A DNA stretch of 53,964 bases, taken from NCBI GenBank assembly GCA_902802985.1, contig CADCOE010000057.1, positions 1-53,964 on the forward strand. The letters are read 5' to 3'. Source of the stretch: an uncultured Ruminococcus sp. Its GTDB lineage: Bacteria; Bacillota; Clostridia; Oscillospirales; Acutalibacteraceae. This document shows, piece after piece, positions 42,414 to 52,279 of the stretch (the stretch's first letter is position 1; each line of letters begins with the position of its first letter). The notes below the pieces were generated by a model that was not told the DNA's origin, did no database searches, and worked only from the letters and a program-made list of their open reading frames with translations. The position numbers and the translations under genes are program-made.

Positions 42414-45014
42414 ATGGCAGAACTTTCACCGCTGATGCAGCAGTATTTAAGTGTGAAAGAAAAATATAAAGATACCATTGTCTTTTTTAGGGTAGGCGAT
42501 TTTTACGAGATGTTTTTTGATGATGCCAAACTGGCATCGAAAGAACTGGAGCTTACTTTAACAGGCAAGGAATGCGGTTTAAAAGAACGGGCACCGATGT
42601 GCGGTGTTCCTTTTCATAGTGCCGAAACCTATATCGGCAGATTAGTCAATAAGGGATTTAAAGTAGCTATCTGCGAGCAGACAGAAGAGCCTTCCAAGAC
42701 CAAAAAACTTGTTAACCGTGATGTGATCCGTGTGGTAACACCCGGAACGGTTATGGAATCAAGTATGCTGGACGAAAGCAGCAATAATTTTATCAGTTGT
42801 ATTTTTACTCAAAAAAAACAAACGGGTCTTGCATTTTGTGATATTTCCACAGGGGAATTCTATGCAACGCTGGTGCAAAATGAGTCACAGGAAAATGCTG
42901 TTAAAGATGAATTGCTGAAATATAATCCTAAAGAAATTCTGATCGGAGGAGAAGCGATCTATTTTAAAACACTTTCCCCGTTTATCAAGGATAAGCTGTC
43001 GGCTTGTGTCACTATGCTGGATGATAAAGATTTTTCTTATGCCGATGCGGAAAAGACAATTCTGGAACGTTTTCGGGCTGAAAGCTTGGAAAAACTTGGT
43101 TTAAATAACTGTGTACAGACTGTATCCGCTGTCGGGGCATTGCTTGCCTATTTGATGCGTACACAAATCAACGGTTTGGAACGTATTTCTAAAATTGAAA
43201 TGTACAGTGATGAGCAGTATATGCATCTTGATTTTAATACCAGACGAAACTTGGAACTGACAGAACCGCTCAACAGTAAAAATAAAGCAGCTTGCTTGCT
43301 TTCTGTTCTGGATAAGACTAAAACAGCAATGGGCAAACGGTTGATGAAAAGTTATTTGGAAAAGCCTCTTGTCAATATGGCAAAAATCATCAGACGTCAA
43401 AACGGTGTCACAGAGTTATTTGATAATGTAATGATGCGTACCGAACTGAGAGATGCTCTCAATGGTATCAGCGATATTCAGCGTTCAATGACCAGAGTGG
43501 TTTATGGGTCGGCAAATGCCCGTGAACTGCGTTCGCTGTGCAATGCGTTCAAAAAACTGCCGGAAGTAAAAAGCAGTATTAAAGAAGCGAAAAGCAGTAT
43601 TGTATCCGATATGTACCACAGTATTGATACGCTGTCAGATGTTACCGAAATGATAGATGATGCCATCGTAGAAGATCCTCCGTTTTCTGTACGTGAGGGT
43701 GGTATGATACGGGAAGGTTTGAATGAGGAACTGGATGAACTGAAAAATGATATGACCAACAGTTCAACGATTATGGCGAACATTGAAGCCAAAGAGCGTG
43801 AAAGTACTGGTATTCCCAAGCTGAAGATCGGCTATAACCGAGTATTTGGTTATTACATAGAAGTGTCCAATTCCTATAAAAATATGGTTCCCGATCATTA
43901 TATCCGTAAACAAACACTGGTAGGCGGCGAACGATTTATCACGCAGGAGCTGAAAGACCTCGAAAAACGTATTCTGGGTGCCAAAGACCGTTCCTGCGAG
44001 CTGGAATATGCTATTTTTGATGCTATCCGAAAAATAGCGGCAGAGGCTTTGGATCGTGTTAACAAAACCGCTAATGCTCTTTCACAGCTTGATGTGCTTG
44101 CTTCACTTGCCGAAACAGCGTTTCATAATGATTACTGCTGTCCCAACATCAACGATAACGGTGTGATCAAATTGACAGACAGCCGCCATCCTGTGGTAGA
44201 AAAACTGATGAAGGAAGAAGCACGTTTTGTTCCGAATGACGTCTTTTTGGATCAGAACGAAAATCGGGTAGCTATTATTACGGGACCCAATATGGCAGGA
44301 AAATCTACTTATATGCGTCAAACGGCACTCATTTCGATTATGGCACAGATCGGTTCTTATGTTCCTGCCGAAAGTGCCGAAATATCTATTGTTGACAGTG
44401 TTTTTACCCGTATCGGGGCCTCAGATGATCTGTCTACGGGTCAGTCTACGTTTATGGTAGAGATGAACGAAGTAGCATATATCCTTAAAAATGCAACGCA
44501 AAACAGCTTGTTAATTCTTGATGAAATTGGACGGGGTACCTCTACTTATGACGGAATGAGTATTGCACGTGCCGTATTGGAATATACTGCCGATAAGAAA
44601 AAACTTGGAGCTAAAACGCTGTTTGCTACTCATTATCACGAATTGACCGTATTGGAAAATACGGTCAAAGGAGTCAAGAACTATAATATTGCCGCCATTA
44701 AACGAGAGGATGATATTACATTTTTACGGCGTATTATTCCCGGTGCGGCAGACGAAAGTTATGGTGTCGAGGTCGCAGGACTTGCCGGACTGCCTGACAG
44801 CGTGATACAGCGTGCCAAGAAAATTCTGGCAGATCTGGAAAGCGGCAAACCGAAATCCAAACCCCGCAGACAAAAAGAAGAACAGGCACAGCTGACGCTG
44901 GAGCCGGAAGAAACGCCGCTGGAAAAGCGTATTCGTTCTATCGACATCAATAAGCTGACGCCAATGGATTCAATGAATATTTTGTTTGAGTTAATTAAAA
45001 TGGCGAAAAAATAA
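42414..45014 (+). CDS. mutS: DNA mismatch repair protein MutS
   Basis: Recognises mismatches and starts repair. The 866 residues are in the usual range. The N-terminal VGDFYEMFFDDA has the Phe and Glu that contact the mismatch (Phe-x-Glu at about 33-36). Walker A GPNMAGKST (624-632), the SFM-type TGQSTFMVEMNE, LILDEIGRGTSTYDG (Walker B) and FATHYHEL follow. The ATG at 42414 is about 10 nt after AAGGAAG; a GTG four codons earlier is in frame. mutL is not adjacent; the next gene, thrH, has its own promoter. Confidence 0.96.
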   Translation: MAELSPLMQQYLSVKEKYKDTIVFFRVGDFYEMFFDDAKLASKELELTLTGKECGLKERAPMCGVPFHSAETYIGRLVNKGFKVAICEQTEEPSKTKKLVNRDVIRVVTPGTVMESSMLDESSNNFISCIFTQKKQTGLAFCDISTGEFYATLVQNESQENAVKDELLKYNPKEILIGGEAIYFKTLSPFIKDKLSACVTMLDDKDFSYADAEKTILERFRAESLEKLGLNNCVQTVSAVGALLAYLMRTQINGLERISKIEMYSDEQYMHLDFNTRRNLELTEPLNSKNKAACLLSVLDKTKTAMGKRLMKSYLEKPLVNMAKIIRRQNGVTELFDNVMMRTELRDALNGISDIQRSMTRVVYGSANARELRSLCNAFKKLPEVKSSIKEAKSSIVSDMYHSIDTLSDVTEMIDDAIVEDPPFSVREGGMIREGLNEELDELKNDMTNSSTIMANIEAKERESTGIPKLKIGYNRVFGYYIEVSNSYKNMVPDHYIRKQTLVGGERFITQELKDLEKRILGAKDRSCELEYAIFDAIRKIAAEALDRVNKTANALSQLDVLASLAETAFHNDYCCPNINDNGVIKLTDSRHPVVEKLMKEEARFVPNDVFLDQNENRVAIITGPNMAGKSTYMRQTALISIMAQIGSYVPAESAEISIVDSVFTRIGASDDLSTGQSTFMVEMNEVAYILKNATQNSLLILDEIGRGTSTYDGMSIARAVLEYTADKKKLGAKTLFATHYHELTVLENTVKGVKNYNIAAIKREDDITFLRRIIPGAADESYGVEVAGLAGLPDSVIQRAKKILADLESGKPKSKPRRQKEEQAQLTLEPEETPLEKRIRSIDINKLTPMDSMNILFELIKMAKK

Positions 45015-45042
45015 AAAAAATCTGTTAAAATGAAGCAGGATA

Positions 45043-45051
45043 TGTTATAAT
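45043..45051 (+). promoter_or_regulatory. Extended -10 promoter before thrH
   Basis: TGTTATAAT, an extended -10 about 50 nt before thrH. No good -35 is seen, as is usual for this class. Confidence 0.5.
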
Positions 45052-45101
45052 CATTTTCGGCAGATTATCCTGTTAAATTTATCATACAAAGGAGACTAAA
45101 A

Positions 45102-45704
45102 ATGAATATAGTTTGTTTGGATTTGGAAGGCGTACTGGTACCGGAAATTTGGATCGCATTTGCAGAAGCGAGCGGTATTCCCGAACTGAAAAAAACAACT
45201 CGTGATGAACCCGATTACGATAAGCTGATGAAATGGCGTCTGAGCGTTCTCAAGGAACACGGTCTTGGTCTGAAAGAAATTCAGGACACGATTGCCAAAA
45301 TTGATCCTATTCCGGGTGCGAAAGAATTCCTCGATGAGCTTCGTTCGCTGACGCAGGTTATCATCATCAGTGATACCTTTACCCAGTTTGCAAAACCGTT
45401 GATGGAGAAACTTGGCTGGCCAACTATTTTCTGTAATTCTTTGGAAGTTGCTGACAATGGTGAAATCACCGGTTTTAAGATGCGTATCGAAAATTCAAAA
45501 TATACAACTGTCAAGGCTCTTCAGTCCATTGGTTATGATACGATCGCAAGCGGTGACAGCTATAATGACCTTGGTATGATCAAGGCAAGTAAGGCAGGAT
45601 TTCTCTTTAAAAGCACCGATAAAATCAAAGCTGATAACCCTGAATTTCCGGCTTATGAAACATATGATGAACTTCTCACTGCGATCAAGAATGTTTTGGA
45701 TTGA
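45102..45704 (+). CDS. thrH: ThrH-type HAD phosphatase (phosphoserine / homoserine phosphotransferase)
   Basis: A 200-residue HAD-superfamily enzyme. DLEGVLVPEIW (7-17) has the nucleophile Asp and acid/base Glu in the DxEGV form of ThrH rather than the DxDGT of SerB. IISDTFTQF is motif II and ASGDSYNDLGM is motif IV. ThrH dephosphorylates phosphoserine and can pass the phosphate to homoserine, linking serine and threonine synthesis. GGAGA lies upstream of the ATG. Monocistronic with a terminator. A serine link with the DUF1015 gene is only by function. Confidence 0.88.
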   Translation: MNIVCLDLEGVLVPEIWIAFAEASGIPELKKTTRDEPDYDKLMKWRLSVLKEHGLGLKEIQDTIAKIDPIPGAKEFLDELRSLTQVIIISDTFTQFAKPLMEKLGWPTIFCNSLEVADNGEITGFKMRIENSKYTTVKALQSIGYDTIASGDSYNDLGMIKASKAGFLFKSTDKIKADNPEFPAYETYDELLTAIKNVLD

Positions 45705-45724
45705 TCCGAACCTCTCCTGACAGA

Positions 45725-45761
45725 AAGACACGACAATGGCAACGTCTTTGTCGTGTCTTTT
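45725..45761 (+). terminator. thrH terminator
   Basis: AAGACACGACAA pairs with TTGTCGTGTCTT, then TT. Confidence 0.8.
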
Positions 45762-45834
45762 GCTTTGTTATTCGATTTATGGCTATTGAATAAATTTTTA
45801 AAAAGATATTGCCTATAAAAGTAAAACTTTACTG

Positions 45835-45871
45835 TTGACATTATTGACAAATTGCGGTTTAATAGTATTAT
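45835..45871 (+). promoter_or_regulatory. Tandem promoter elements before the DJ-1 gene
   Basis: TTGACA (45844), 16 bp, TATTAT. A second TTGACA (45835) is 17 bp from TTTAAT. Confidence 0.55.
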
Positions 45872-45930
45872 CGGTCGATTTGGGCCAATCTTTTTATATA
45901 TTTATTCCGTTAATGGGGAGGAGATCAATA

Positions 45931-46470
45931 ATGATATATGTATTTCTTGCAGAAGGCTTTGAAGAAATTGAAGCACTGACTCCCGTAGATATTCTCAGAC
46001 GGGGCGGTGTAGAGGTGGTCACTGTTGGAATTGGCTCCCAAACAATCAAAGGTTCACACAGCATCACTGTAACAGCAGATATTACCGATAATGATATAAC
46101 AACCTATGATAGTGTGGAAGGGGTTATTTTGCCGGGAGGTATGCCCGGTACACTCCATCTGGAACAAAATCAGACAGTGATCGATATGGTTGATTACTGT
46201 GCCCGGCATCATCTGTTGATAGGTGCTATTTGTGCCGCTCCGTCTATTCTTGGTCATATGGGTTTGCTCCGTGGAAAAACAGCAACCGCTTTTCCCTCCT
46301 TTGAAACAGAACTGGAGGGAGCTACCCTTGGAGATTATACCGTTCGTGACGATATGATCGTTACCGCCAGAGGAATGGGCGTTTCAGTTGAGTTTGCACT
46401 GATGCTGCTTTCTGTACTGAAGGGTGAGGAACAGGCAGAGAAAATAAGGAAATCCATACAATGTCGATAA
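45931..46470 (+). CDS. DJ-1/PfpI family protein (YajL-like)
   Basis: A 179-residue DJ-1 superfamily member. LAEGFEEIEALTPVDILRRGG (6-26) holds the conserved Glu. GAICAAPSIL has the reactive Cys at about 101 in the nucleophile elbow. Relatives act as chaperone, deglycase or glyoxalase III; which applies is open. GGAGGAG lies 9 nt before the ATG at 45931. A longer frame upstream overlaps the promoter and is rejected. It overlaps the next gene by 10 nt. Confidence 0.88.
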   Translation: MIYVFLAEGFEEIEALTPVDILRRGGVEVVTVGIGSQTIKGSHSITVTADITDNDITTYDSVEGVILPGGMPGTLHLEQNQTVIDMVDYCARHHLLIGAICAAPSILGHMGLLRGKTATAFPSFETELEGATLGDYTVRDDMIVTARGMGVSVEFALMLLSVLKGEEQAEKIRKSIQCR

Positions 46471-47060
46471 GTAATGATGTAAGAGGAATAAAAAGTAATT
46501 TGAGAAGCCGCTATATGGAACTTCGTCGAGAATTATCTCCGCAAACCAAAGCGTTGCTTGACAGTGGTGTTTTTGACCGTATCATTCGGCTCAGACAGTA
46601 CCGGAATGCTAAAATCGTCATTACTTATGTATCAAAAGATATTGAAGTGGATACGCTAAAGCTGATAGAAAAAGCGATTGACGACGGCAAAACAGTGGCT
46701 GTCCCAAAATGTGTTAAGGGAACCAGAAATATGGATTTTTATTGTATTCATTCCCTTGATATGCTCGAAAAAAGTACTTTCGGCGTTATGGAACCCAAAA
46801 CGGAACAGTGCCAAAAGCTGACAGACTTTTCGGACAGCGTGTGTATTGTACCCGGAATGTCATTTGATGTTAAAGGGTTTCGGCTGGGTTATGGCAAAGG
46901 CTATTATGACAGATTTCTGGCGGAATATAGCGGTACTACAGTGGGAATTTGTTATGCTTCCTGTGTCAGATGGAAGGATCTTCCCAGAAATAAACACGAT
47001 AAACCGGTTGATTTAATTGTTACCGAAAATTATATCAGACGAACCAACATCAAAAGATAA
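46461..47060 (+). CDS. 5-formyltetrahydrofolate cyclo-ligase
   Basis: A 199-residue enzyme that converts 5-formyl-THF to 5,10-methenyl-THF with ATP, salvaging a storage folate. The diagnostic GFRLGYGKGYYDRFL lies at about 137-151, and the N-terminal LRSRYMELRRELS is typical. It starts 10 nt inside the DJ-1 gene with AAGGAAA upstream, so the two are coupled. mltG follows after 29 nt. Confidence 0.93.
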   Translation: MSISNDVRGIKSNLRSRYMELRRELSPQTKALLDSGVFDRIIRLRQYRNAKIVITYVSKDIEVDTLKLIEKAIDDGKTVAVPKCVKGTRNMDFYCIHSLDMLEKSTFGVMEPKTEQCQKLTDFSDSVCIVPGMSFDVKGFRLGYGKGYYDRFLAEYSGTTVGICYASCVRWKDLPRNKHDKPVDLIVTENYIRRTNIKR

Positions 47061-47089
47061 GCAAATATAAAAGGAGGGCTCTTTCGCTT

Positions 47090-48568
47090 ATGAACGATGA
47101 GCTTGAACAAAAAAGACAGGAAAAAATAGCGAACTTTAAGCTGGATTATCAGGACGATGAGCCGGAAGAAACAGAAATCAGCAGTTCTTCGGATACCGAT
47201 GAGATCAATACTTCAACAATCGGAGATATGATCTCTCAAAAAAGAAAAGCAAGCGGCGTGGAATTTATAATGGATATTGACCACAAGGCTGATACCTTTG
47301 ATGATATTTCAAGTGGAAAAAGTGATGATATTGATGCCTATAAAACGGATGATCCCGATGATAAAGTGGTGCTTGATAAAAAATCACTCCGTATTGCACA
47401 AAAAGCTGACCGCAGACGCAGAAAAGCTAAGGAACGAAAAAATCGTGTTATTTTCCGTGTTGTCTGGCTGACAATGGTTATTTTTGTTTCTATTATGATT
47501 GGTCAGTTTTTGATGATAGGCGTCAACGATGTTCTTGCTGTCGGCAGAGAGGATAATAAAAGTGTATCCATCACTATTCCTAAAAATGCGACACTCGACG
47601 AAATTTCGGACATCCTGTTTGACAACCACGTGATCAACAACAAAGGTTTTTTCAAAATCTATGCTTTCTTTACCCGTGCTACTTCTGGCTTTACAAACGG
47701 CACATTTGATATTGCGACCAATAAGGATTATCAGGCAATTATTAACTATATGCAGTCTGATATGAACAGAACCGATATAGTGACACTCCAGTTTACTGAG
47801 GGTATGTCTGTGCGTGATTATGCAAAACTGCTCGAAAATGGCAAAGTTTGTTCATCGGAGGATTTCCTTGATAAATGTAATTCTAATGAATTTGACGAAG
47901 ATTATACTTTCCTCAAGGACATTCATAATGCCAATAATCGTTATTACAAGTTGGAGGGTTATCTTTTCCCCGATACCTATGACTTCTACGTGGGTGAGGA
48001 CACTGAGTCGGTAGTCAGAAAATTCCTGACTAACTACCGCAGACGACTTTATCTGACCAAATCCAGAGCAGACGGCTTTGAAAAGAAAGTGACTATTGAA
48101 GAACGTGCCAAGAAGCTGGGAATGTCAATGGAAGAAGTGATCAATCTTGCATCATTGATCCAAGCAGAAGCTGCCAATAAGGAAGATATGTATGTCATTT
48201 CATCTATTCTTCATAATCGACTTGATACCATTAAAAATGATGGAAGAAGTAAGTTTGATGAAACAGGTCTTGCTTATCTCCAGCTTGACTCAACGGTATA
48301 CTATCCATATAGTTCCGAGCAGGATGTACCAGCCTCTATGCGAAAAACTTATGTCAGCAGATACAGCACTTATAAATATCAGGGATTGCCTAACGGTCCG
48401 ATTTGTAACCCGGGACTGGAAGCAATTATCGCAGCAGTAACACCTGACGATACAGAGTATTACTATTTCTGCCATAAGAGTGCCACCGAGGATTCACCAG
48501 CTGTCGCTTATTACGCAAAGACCAATAACGAACATCTGAAAAACCAAGTGAAGGCAGGTCTTATTTGA
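47090..48568 (+). CDS. mltG: Endolytic transglycosylase MltG
   Basis: A membrane-bound lytic transglycosylase that cuts nascent peptidoglycan strands and sets their length. The 492 residues start with a long acidic cytoplasmic tail (1-115) and a helix at about 121-143. A LysM-like subdomain (SITIPKNATLDEISDILF) and the YceG catalytic domain follow, with Glu360 in LASLIQAEAANKEDM and GLPNGPICNPGLEAI near the end. AAAGGAGG precedes the ATG. The extended N-terminal tail is longer than in E. coli but common in clostridia. Last gene of the unit, with a strong terminator. Confidence 0.93.
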   Translation: MNDELEQKRQEKIANFKLDYQDDEPEETEISSSSDTDEINTSTIGDMISQKRKASGVEFIMDIDHKADTFDDISSGKSDDIDAYKTDDPDDKVVLDKKSLRIAQKADRRRRKAKERKNRVIFRVVWLTMVIFVSIMIGQFLMIGVNDVLAVGREDNKSVSITIPKNATLDEISDILFDNHVINNKGFFKIYAFFTRATSGFTNGTFDIATNKDYQAIINYMQSDMNRTDIVTLQFTEGMSVRDYAKLLENGKVCSSEDFLDKCNSNEFDEDYTFLKDIHNANNRYYKLEGYLFPDTYDFYVGEDTESVVRKFLTNYRRRLYLTKSRADGFEKKVTIEERAKKLGMSMEEVINLASLIQAEAANKEDMYVISSILHNRLDTIKNDGRSKFDETGLAYLQLDSTVYYPYSSEQDVPASMRKTYVSRYSTYKYQGLPNGPICNPGLEAIIAAVTPDDTEYYYFCHKSATEDSPAVAYYAKTNNEHLKNQVKAGLI

Positions 48569-48593
48569 TATATTTGATATGATCTGAATGATC

Positions 48594-48628
48594 AAAAAGC
48601 CCCGAAATTCATAGTTTCGGGGCTTTTT
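48594..48628 (+). terminator. mltG terminator
   Basis: AAAAAGCCCCGAAA pairs with TTTCGGGGCTTTTT around a short loop. Confidence 0.9.
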
Positions 48629-48721
48629 ATTGTACTATTATCTTATTATTCTGATATGGAATAAAATTAATAACAATATGTTAAATTTTTGATGATTAGA
48701 TACTAAAAAAGAAATTACTTA

Positions 48722-48750
48722 TTGAAAATTATCAGTTACTTTGTTATAAT
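48722..48750 (+). promoter_or_regulatory. Promoter of the GGDEF gene
   Basis: TTGAAA, 17 bp, TATAAT with TGT before it (extended -10). Confidence 0.75.
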
Positions 48751-48774
48751 TATTTTGATTAAGGGGGTAGAAAA

Positions 48775-51700
48775 ATGGAATCTTGTTCACAATTATATAC
48801 AAGAAAAATTGCAGATTCAATTATCCATGGACTGGAACAAAGACACAGCAGTATTTTATTTGTGAAACATTATAACACACTGAATGTTCCGATTGATGAT
48901 ATTCAGGATGCGGTTTCCAAAAGCACGAAGAGAATCGAACTGATGTATCATGAGTTCTCTGCCAATAGAATGCAGGAAGCTTACGAACCGTTTTTGGGAT
49001 GGATCAAACAATTATACCTTCAATTTTACAGTAATGTTCCGCTTGATGAATTTTTGGAAAAGGGAGGGGTCTACTATCTCAGTCGTCCCACTATCAAGTC
49101 CTATATCGAAAAAGGTGAGTGTAAGCGTACAGAAGATATTATTGTGGTGGAGATAGAGTATGAGAGAAAACAATTTGCCCATTCCCTTTCATCGCTGTTT
49201 TCCTATATCTCACAGGAGCATACTTTGCTTTTTGTGCTGAACAGACTGCATCTGGCAGAAAATTCAACACTGAATTTTTTGCAGGAATTTATTCAAAAAA
49301 GTTATGATAACGTCTCGCTGCTTGCCAATTATAATGAAGCATATACCACACCTCCGTATACACTGGAACAGTGGAGATCGCTGGTATATAAAGTGGAAGA
49401 ACTGAATTATATGTTCGACTGGAATATGCAGGACCCGCAGGCGGATGTCAATATCATTGAAAGCTTTGAGCCGGTTCTTGCCGATCTGCCTGAGTATTTG
49501 GTACATATCAATAATATGATACATACGCTGGCAACCAAACAGGCAATGTATTATCTCAAGATCGTCTATAATAAAATCATTACCGATAAGCTTAATATCA
49601 GTGCCAAAAATCAAGCCAAGTTTTATATTCTTTATGCAATGGCGGCACTGTATGACCTGAATGTCAATACCACATTGATTATGTGTGATAAGCTGAAGAG
49701 TGTTAATAATAAACATCCCGACATTCGGTATACTTTTCGCTATCATTATTTGCTTACCTTGTGTGAGATTTACGGAGGACAACCTAGTCTGGCTTTGAAA
49801 AATGCAGAAAAATGCAAAAAAATCGCGGTCAAAAGCGGTTCCGAACGTTATGCTTTTACTGCCCAGATGTTGGAGTTTTTCTGTATATTAGATGGCTGCA
49901 ACAATTTTTATCGCTGGGACACCAATATTGACGAAGATGAATTGAAGATTTTCAGTGAAAGAGCGTTAAAGTATAAATCGTATAATCATTTAGCACACGT
50001 GTTGTTCTTTGGAATTGGCAATAAAAGAGAAAATTTTGTTGGAGGTACGCTGAAACTTGAAAATCAGGAAAGCTTCCGTCAGGCAATGCAAATTGCACAG
50101 ATGTTGAAAAATGACCGTCTGATTATTGCGGCGTGGAGAAAAAATGTGTTTATGGCACAGGGTTATGGCTGTTATTCTTACGTCGATGATTATTATAAAA
50201 AATGTCTTGAAATCATTACAAAACAAAATGATCAGGGAGAAGAAGCAGCCATTTACAACGGTCTTGGCTTTAACCGTATTGTAAGTGAACAGTTTGGGAT
50301 AGCCAATGATTACTTTAACCGTGCTCTTGAAAAGTTTTACAAGCTTAAGGACTCTTATTATGTAGCGGAAACATTATATAATATGGCAACTAATGCAATT
50401 CTTGCTGATAACTATGAAACCGCTTATAATTATTTGCTCCATTGTCTAAAACTGCTCAAATCAATTAAGCAGCATCGTATGAAGATATGTAATATGGCAA
50501 AGGTATACGGTATGGTTGTGTACTGCAGCTATAAAATGGGAATAGAATACAATGCTCATTTTTATCTGAACAAAATGGAACGTTCATTGTATCATATTAT
50601 CTATCCCGACGGAGAACCAAATTATTTTCTGTGGGATGACGATATGTTCTTCTATTATTTTACAAGCGGTTTGCTGGAGAAGTCCAACAATTTGCAAAAA
50701 GCACAAGAATATTTTGACAAAGCACAATATCATATGTTCCGCTCGGAAGGATTATTGTTTTTTGCTTATGCTATGTTTGCGGAAGAACAGTCAGATCTTT
50801 ACGAAGCGCAGGGCAGATATGAAGAAGCTAAAAATGTTTTGAATAAATGTATTGAATTTTGTAATAAAAAAGGTTATAAACATAAAGAAGAGGTGTTATT
50901 CGCCAAATTACATAAGAGATCGCTTATTCATAAGACGATACCGCTTCCGCTCACCAGCGTAGACAAGTACCATATTGATGAGCTTGCCCAAATTGCCGAG
51001 ATGGAAATGATGCTCGCCGATAAAACAAAGGGTATTGATTTTCTGGTTGCGTGGCAGGAGCTTCTTAATAAAGAAAACTCTACGATTAATGATATTATCG
51101 AAAACTCGATGGTAACTCTTCAAAATAACTATAATATTGATTGTGTAATATATGTCGAAATGGTGGACAAAAAACCTGTCATTCGCTTTAACGGAGGAGA
51201 TCTGACCATTACTCAAAAGCAACTTGACAGCATTGCCGCCTATCTTACCAGGCATAAAAAAGAATTTGTGGCTTCACGTTTCGAACGTGAGTTTTATGAA
51301 TATACGCCTATTACGTTATTATTTGGTATTAATAATATCGTTTCATTTGCGTGTGTTCCGCTGGCTTCCGGTGATAGTTTGACAGGTTTTATGCTTGCTT
51401 ATATCGAAATGCACGATAATATGACAGGCAATATTATTTTCCTGGACAGAAATGATTTGACGATCTTTAAATTTGCTCTTCGTCAGATGACAGATACTCT
51501 TTATAGAATTAAGACTCGTGACGAGATTAATCAGATGAATATGAAACTGAGGAGAAGTGCTGTTACCGACCTTCTGACGGGATTGTTGAACCGTCAGGGA
51601 TTTTCCAAAAAAATCGACGATTATGCCGAACTGGTGGAAAAGGGCAAAAAAGAAAATGTATGCGTTACATTACTTTATATTGACCTTGATAACTTCAAAT

Positions 51701-52104
51701 ACTGTAATGATACCTTCGGGCACGATGTCGGAGATGCTATTTTGATTGAATTTTCAAGATTATTTGAGCGTGTTACTCAGCACAAAGGGTATATTGTACG
51801 TTACGGCGGTGATGAATTTTTGATTGTAATGCCGGAACATAACGTGGAAGAAGGTATAACGGTTGCTAAAGAAATATACAAAGAAATTGAGCAATGTCAG
51901 TATTTTATTCCCGTTATTCGACAGAAAGTACATACTGATGTAGAAATACCCGAAAATCATCGTGTATCCTGTTCTATCGGTATTTCATCTGTAGAAGGAT
52001 ATAATCAGGATACGATGAATATTGCCTTAAAGCACGCCGACACAAAGCTGTATGATGTCAAGAAGAATCAAAAATCAAATTACAGTGTATGGCGTGAAGA
52101 ATAA
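48775..52104 (+). CDS. Large TPR-GAF-GGDEF diguanylate cyclase
   Basis: An 1109-residue soluble protein without membrane segments. Residues 1-250 look like a degenerate STAND/AAA-type module (a DDIQDAV-like start, VLNRLHLAENSTLNFLQEF), but no Walker A is visible. TPR-like helices fill about 270-740, then a GAF-like domain (about 760-910). The C-terminal GGDEF domain has intact RYGGDEF (1011-1015), DLDNFKYCNDTFGHDVGD and SCSIGIS, so it should make c-di-GMP. The inhibitory RxxD site is replaced (QHKG), so product feedback is probably absent. GGGGG before the ATG. Monocistronic. The signal sensed is unknown. Confidence 0.85.
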   Translation: MESCSQLYTRKIADSIIHGLEQRHSSILFVKHYNTLNVPIDDIQDAVSKSTKRIELMYHEFSANRMQEAYEPFLGWIKQLYLQFYSNVPLDEFLEKGGVYYLSRPTIKSYIEKGECKRTEDIIVVEIEYERKQFAHSLSSLFSYISQEHTLLFVLNRLHLAENSTLNFLQEFIQKSYDNVSLLANYNEAYTTPPYTLEQWRSLVYKVEELNYMFDWNMQDPQADVNIIESFEPVLADLPEYLVHINNMIHTLATKQAMYYLKIVYNKIITDKLNISAKNQAKFYILYAMAALYDLNVNTTLIMCDKLKSVNNKHPDIRYTFRYHYLLTLCEIYGGQPSLALKNAEKCKKIAVKSGSERYAFTAQMLEFFCILDGCNNFYRWDTNIDEDELKIFSERALKYKSYNHLAHVLFFGIGNKRENFVGGTLKLENQESFRQAMQIAQMLKNDRLIIAAWRKNVFMAQGYGCYSYVDDYYKKCLEIITKQNDQGEEAAIYNGLGFNRIVSEQFGIANDYFNRALEKFYKLKDSYYVAETLYNMATNAILADNYETAYNYLLHCLKLLKSIKQHRMKICNMAKVYGMVVYCSYKMGIEYNAHFYLNKMERSLYHIIYPDGEPNYFLWDDDMFFYYFTSGLLEKSNNLQKAQEYFDKAQYHMFRSEGLLFFAYAMFAEEQSDLYEAQGRYEEAKNVLNKCIEFCNKKGYKHKEEVLFAKLHKRSLIHKTIPLPLTSVDKYHIDELAQIAEMEMMLADKTKGIDFLVAWQELLNKENSTINDIIENSMVTLQNNYNIDCVIYVEMVDKKPVIRFNGGDLTITQKQLDSIAAYLTRHKKEFVASRFEREFYEYTPITLLFGINNIVSFACVPLASGDSLTGFMLAYIEMHDNMTGNIIFLDRNDLTIFKFALRQMTDTLYRIKTRDEINQMNMKLRRSAVTDLLTGLLNRQGFSKKIDDYAELVEKGKKENVCVTLLYIDLDNFKYCNDTFGHDVGDAILIEFSRLFERVTQHKGYIVRYGGDEFLIVMPEHNVEEGITVAKEIYKEIEQCQYFIPVIRQKVHTDVEIPENHRVSCSIGISSVEGYNQDTMNIALKHADTKLYDVKKNQKSNYSVWREE

Positions 52105-52124
52105 AAAATGAAATATATTTGTTT

Positions 52125-52162
52125 GCCCCGTCCAAAGAGGGATTGCTTTGGACGGGGCTTTT
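52125..52162 (+). terminator. Terminator of the GGDEF gene
   Basis: GCCCCGTCCAAA pairs with TTTGGACGGGGC, then TTTT. Confidence 0.9.
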
Positions 52163-52212
52163 AAAGATGTATCGAAAGTGATATAAAATAACAATTTGTT
52201 TTTGAAATTTAT

Positions 52213-52240
52213 TTGATTTTATATCAAACTGTGATATAAT
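52213..52240 (+). promoter_or_regulatory. Promoter of the cytidylate-kinase-like unit
   Basis: TTGATT, 16 bp, TATAAT preceded by TGA (extended -10). Confidence 0.65.
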
Positions 52241-52279
52241 TGTATATAGTAAATGATTATTCATAAAGGAGGCATTCAT

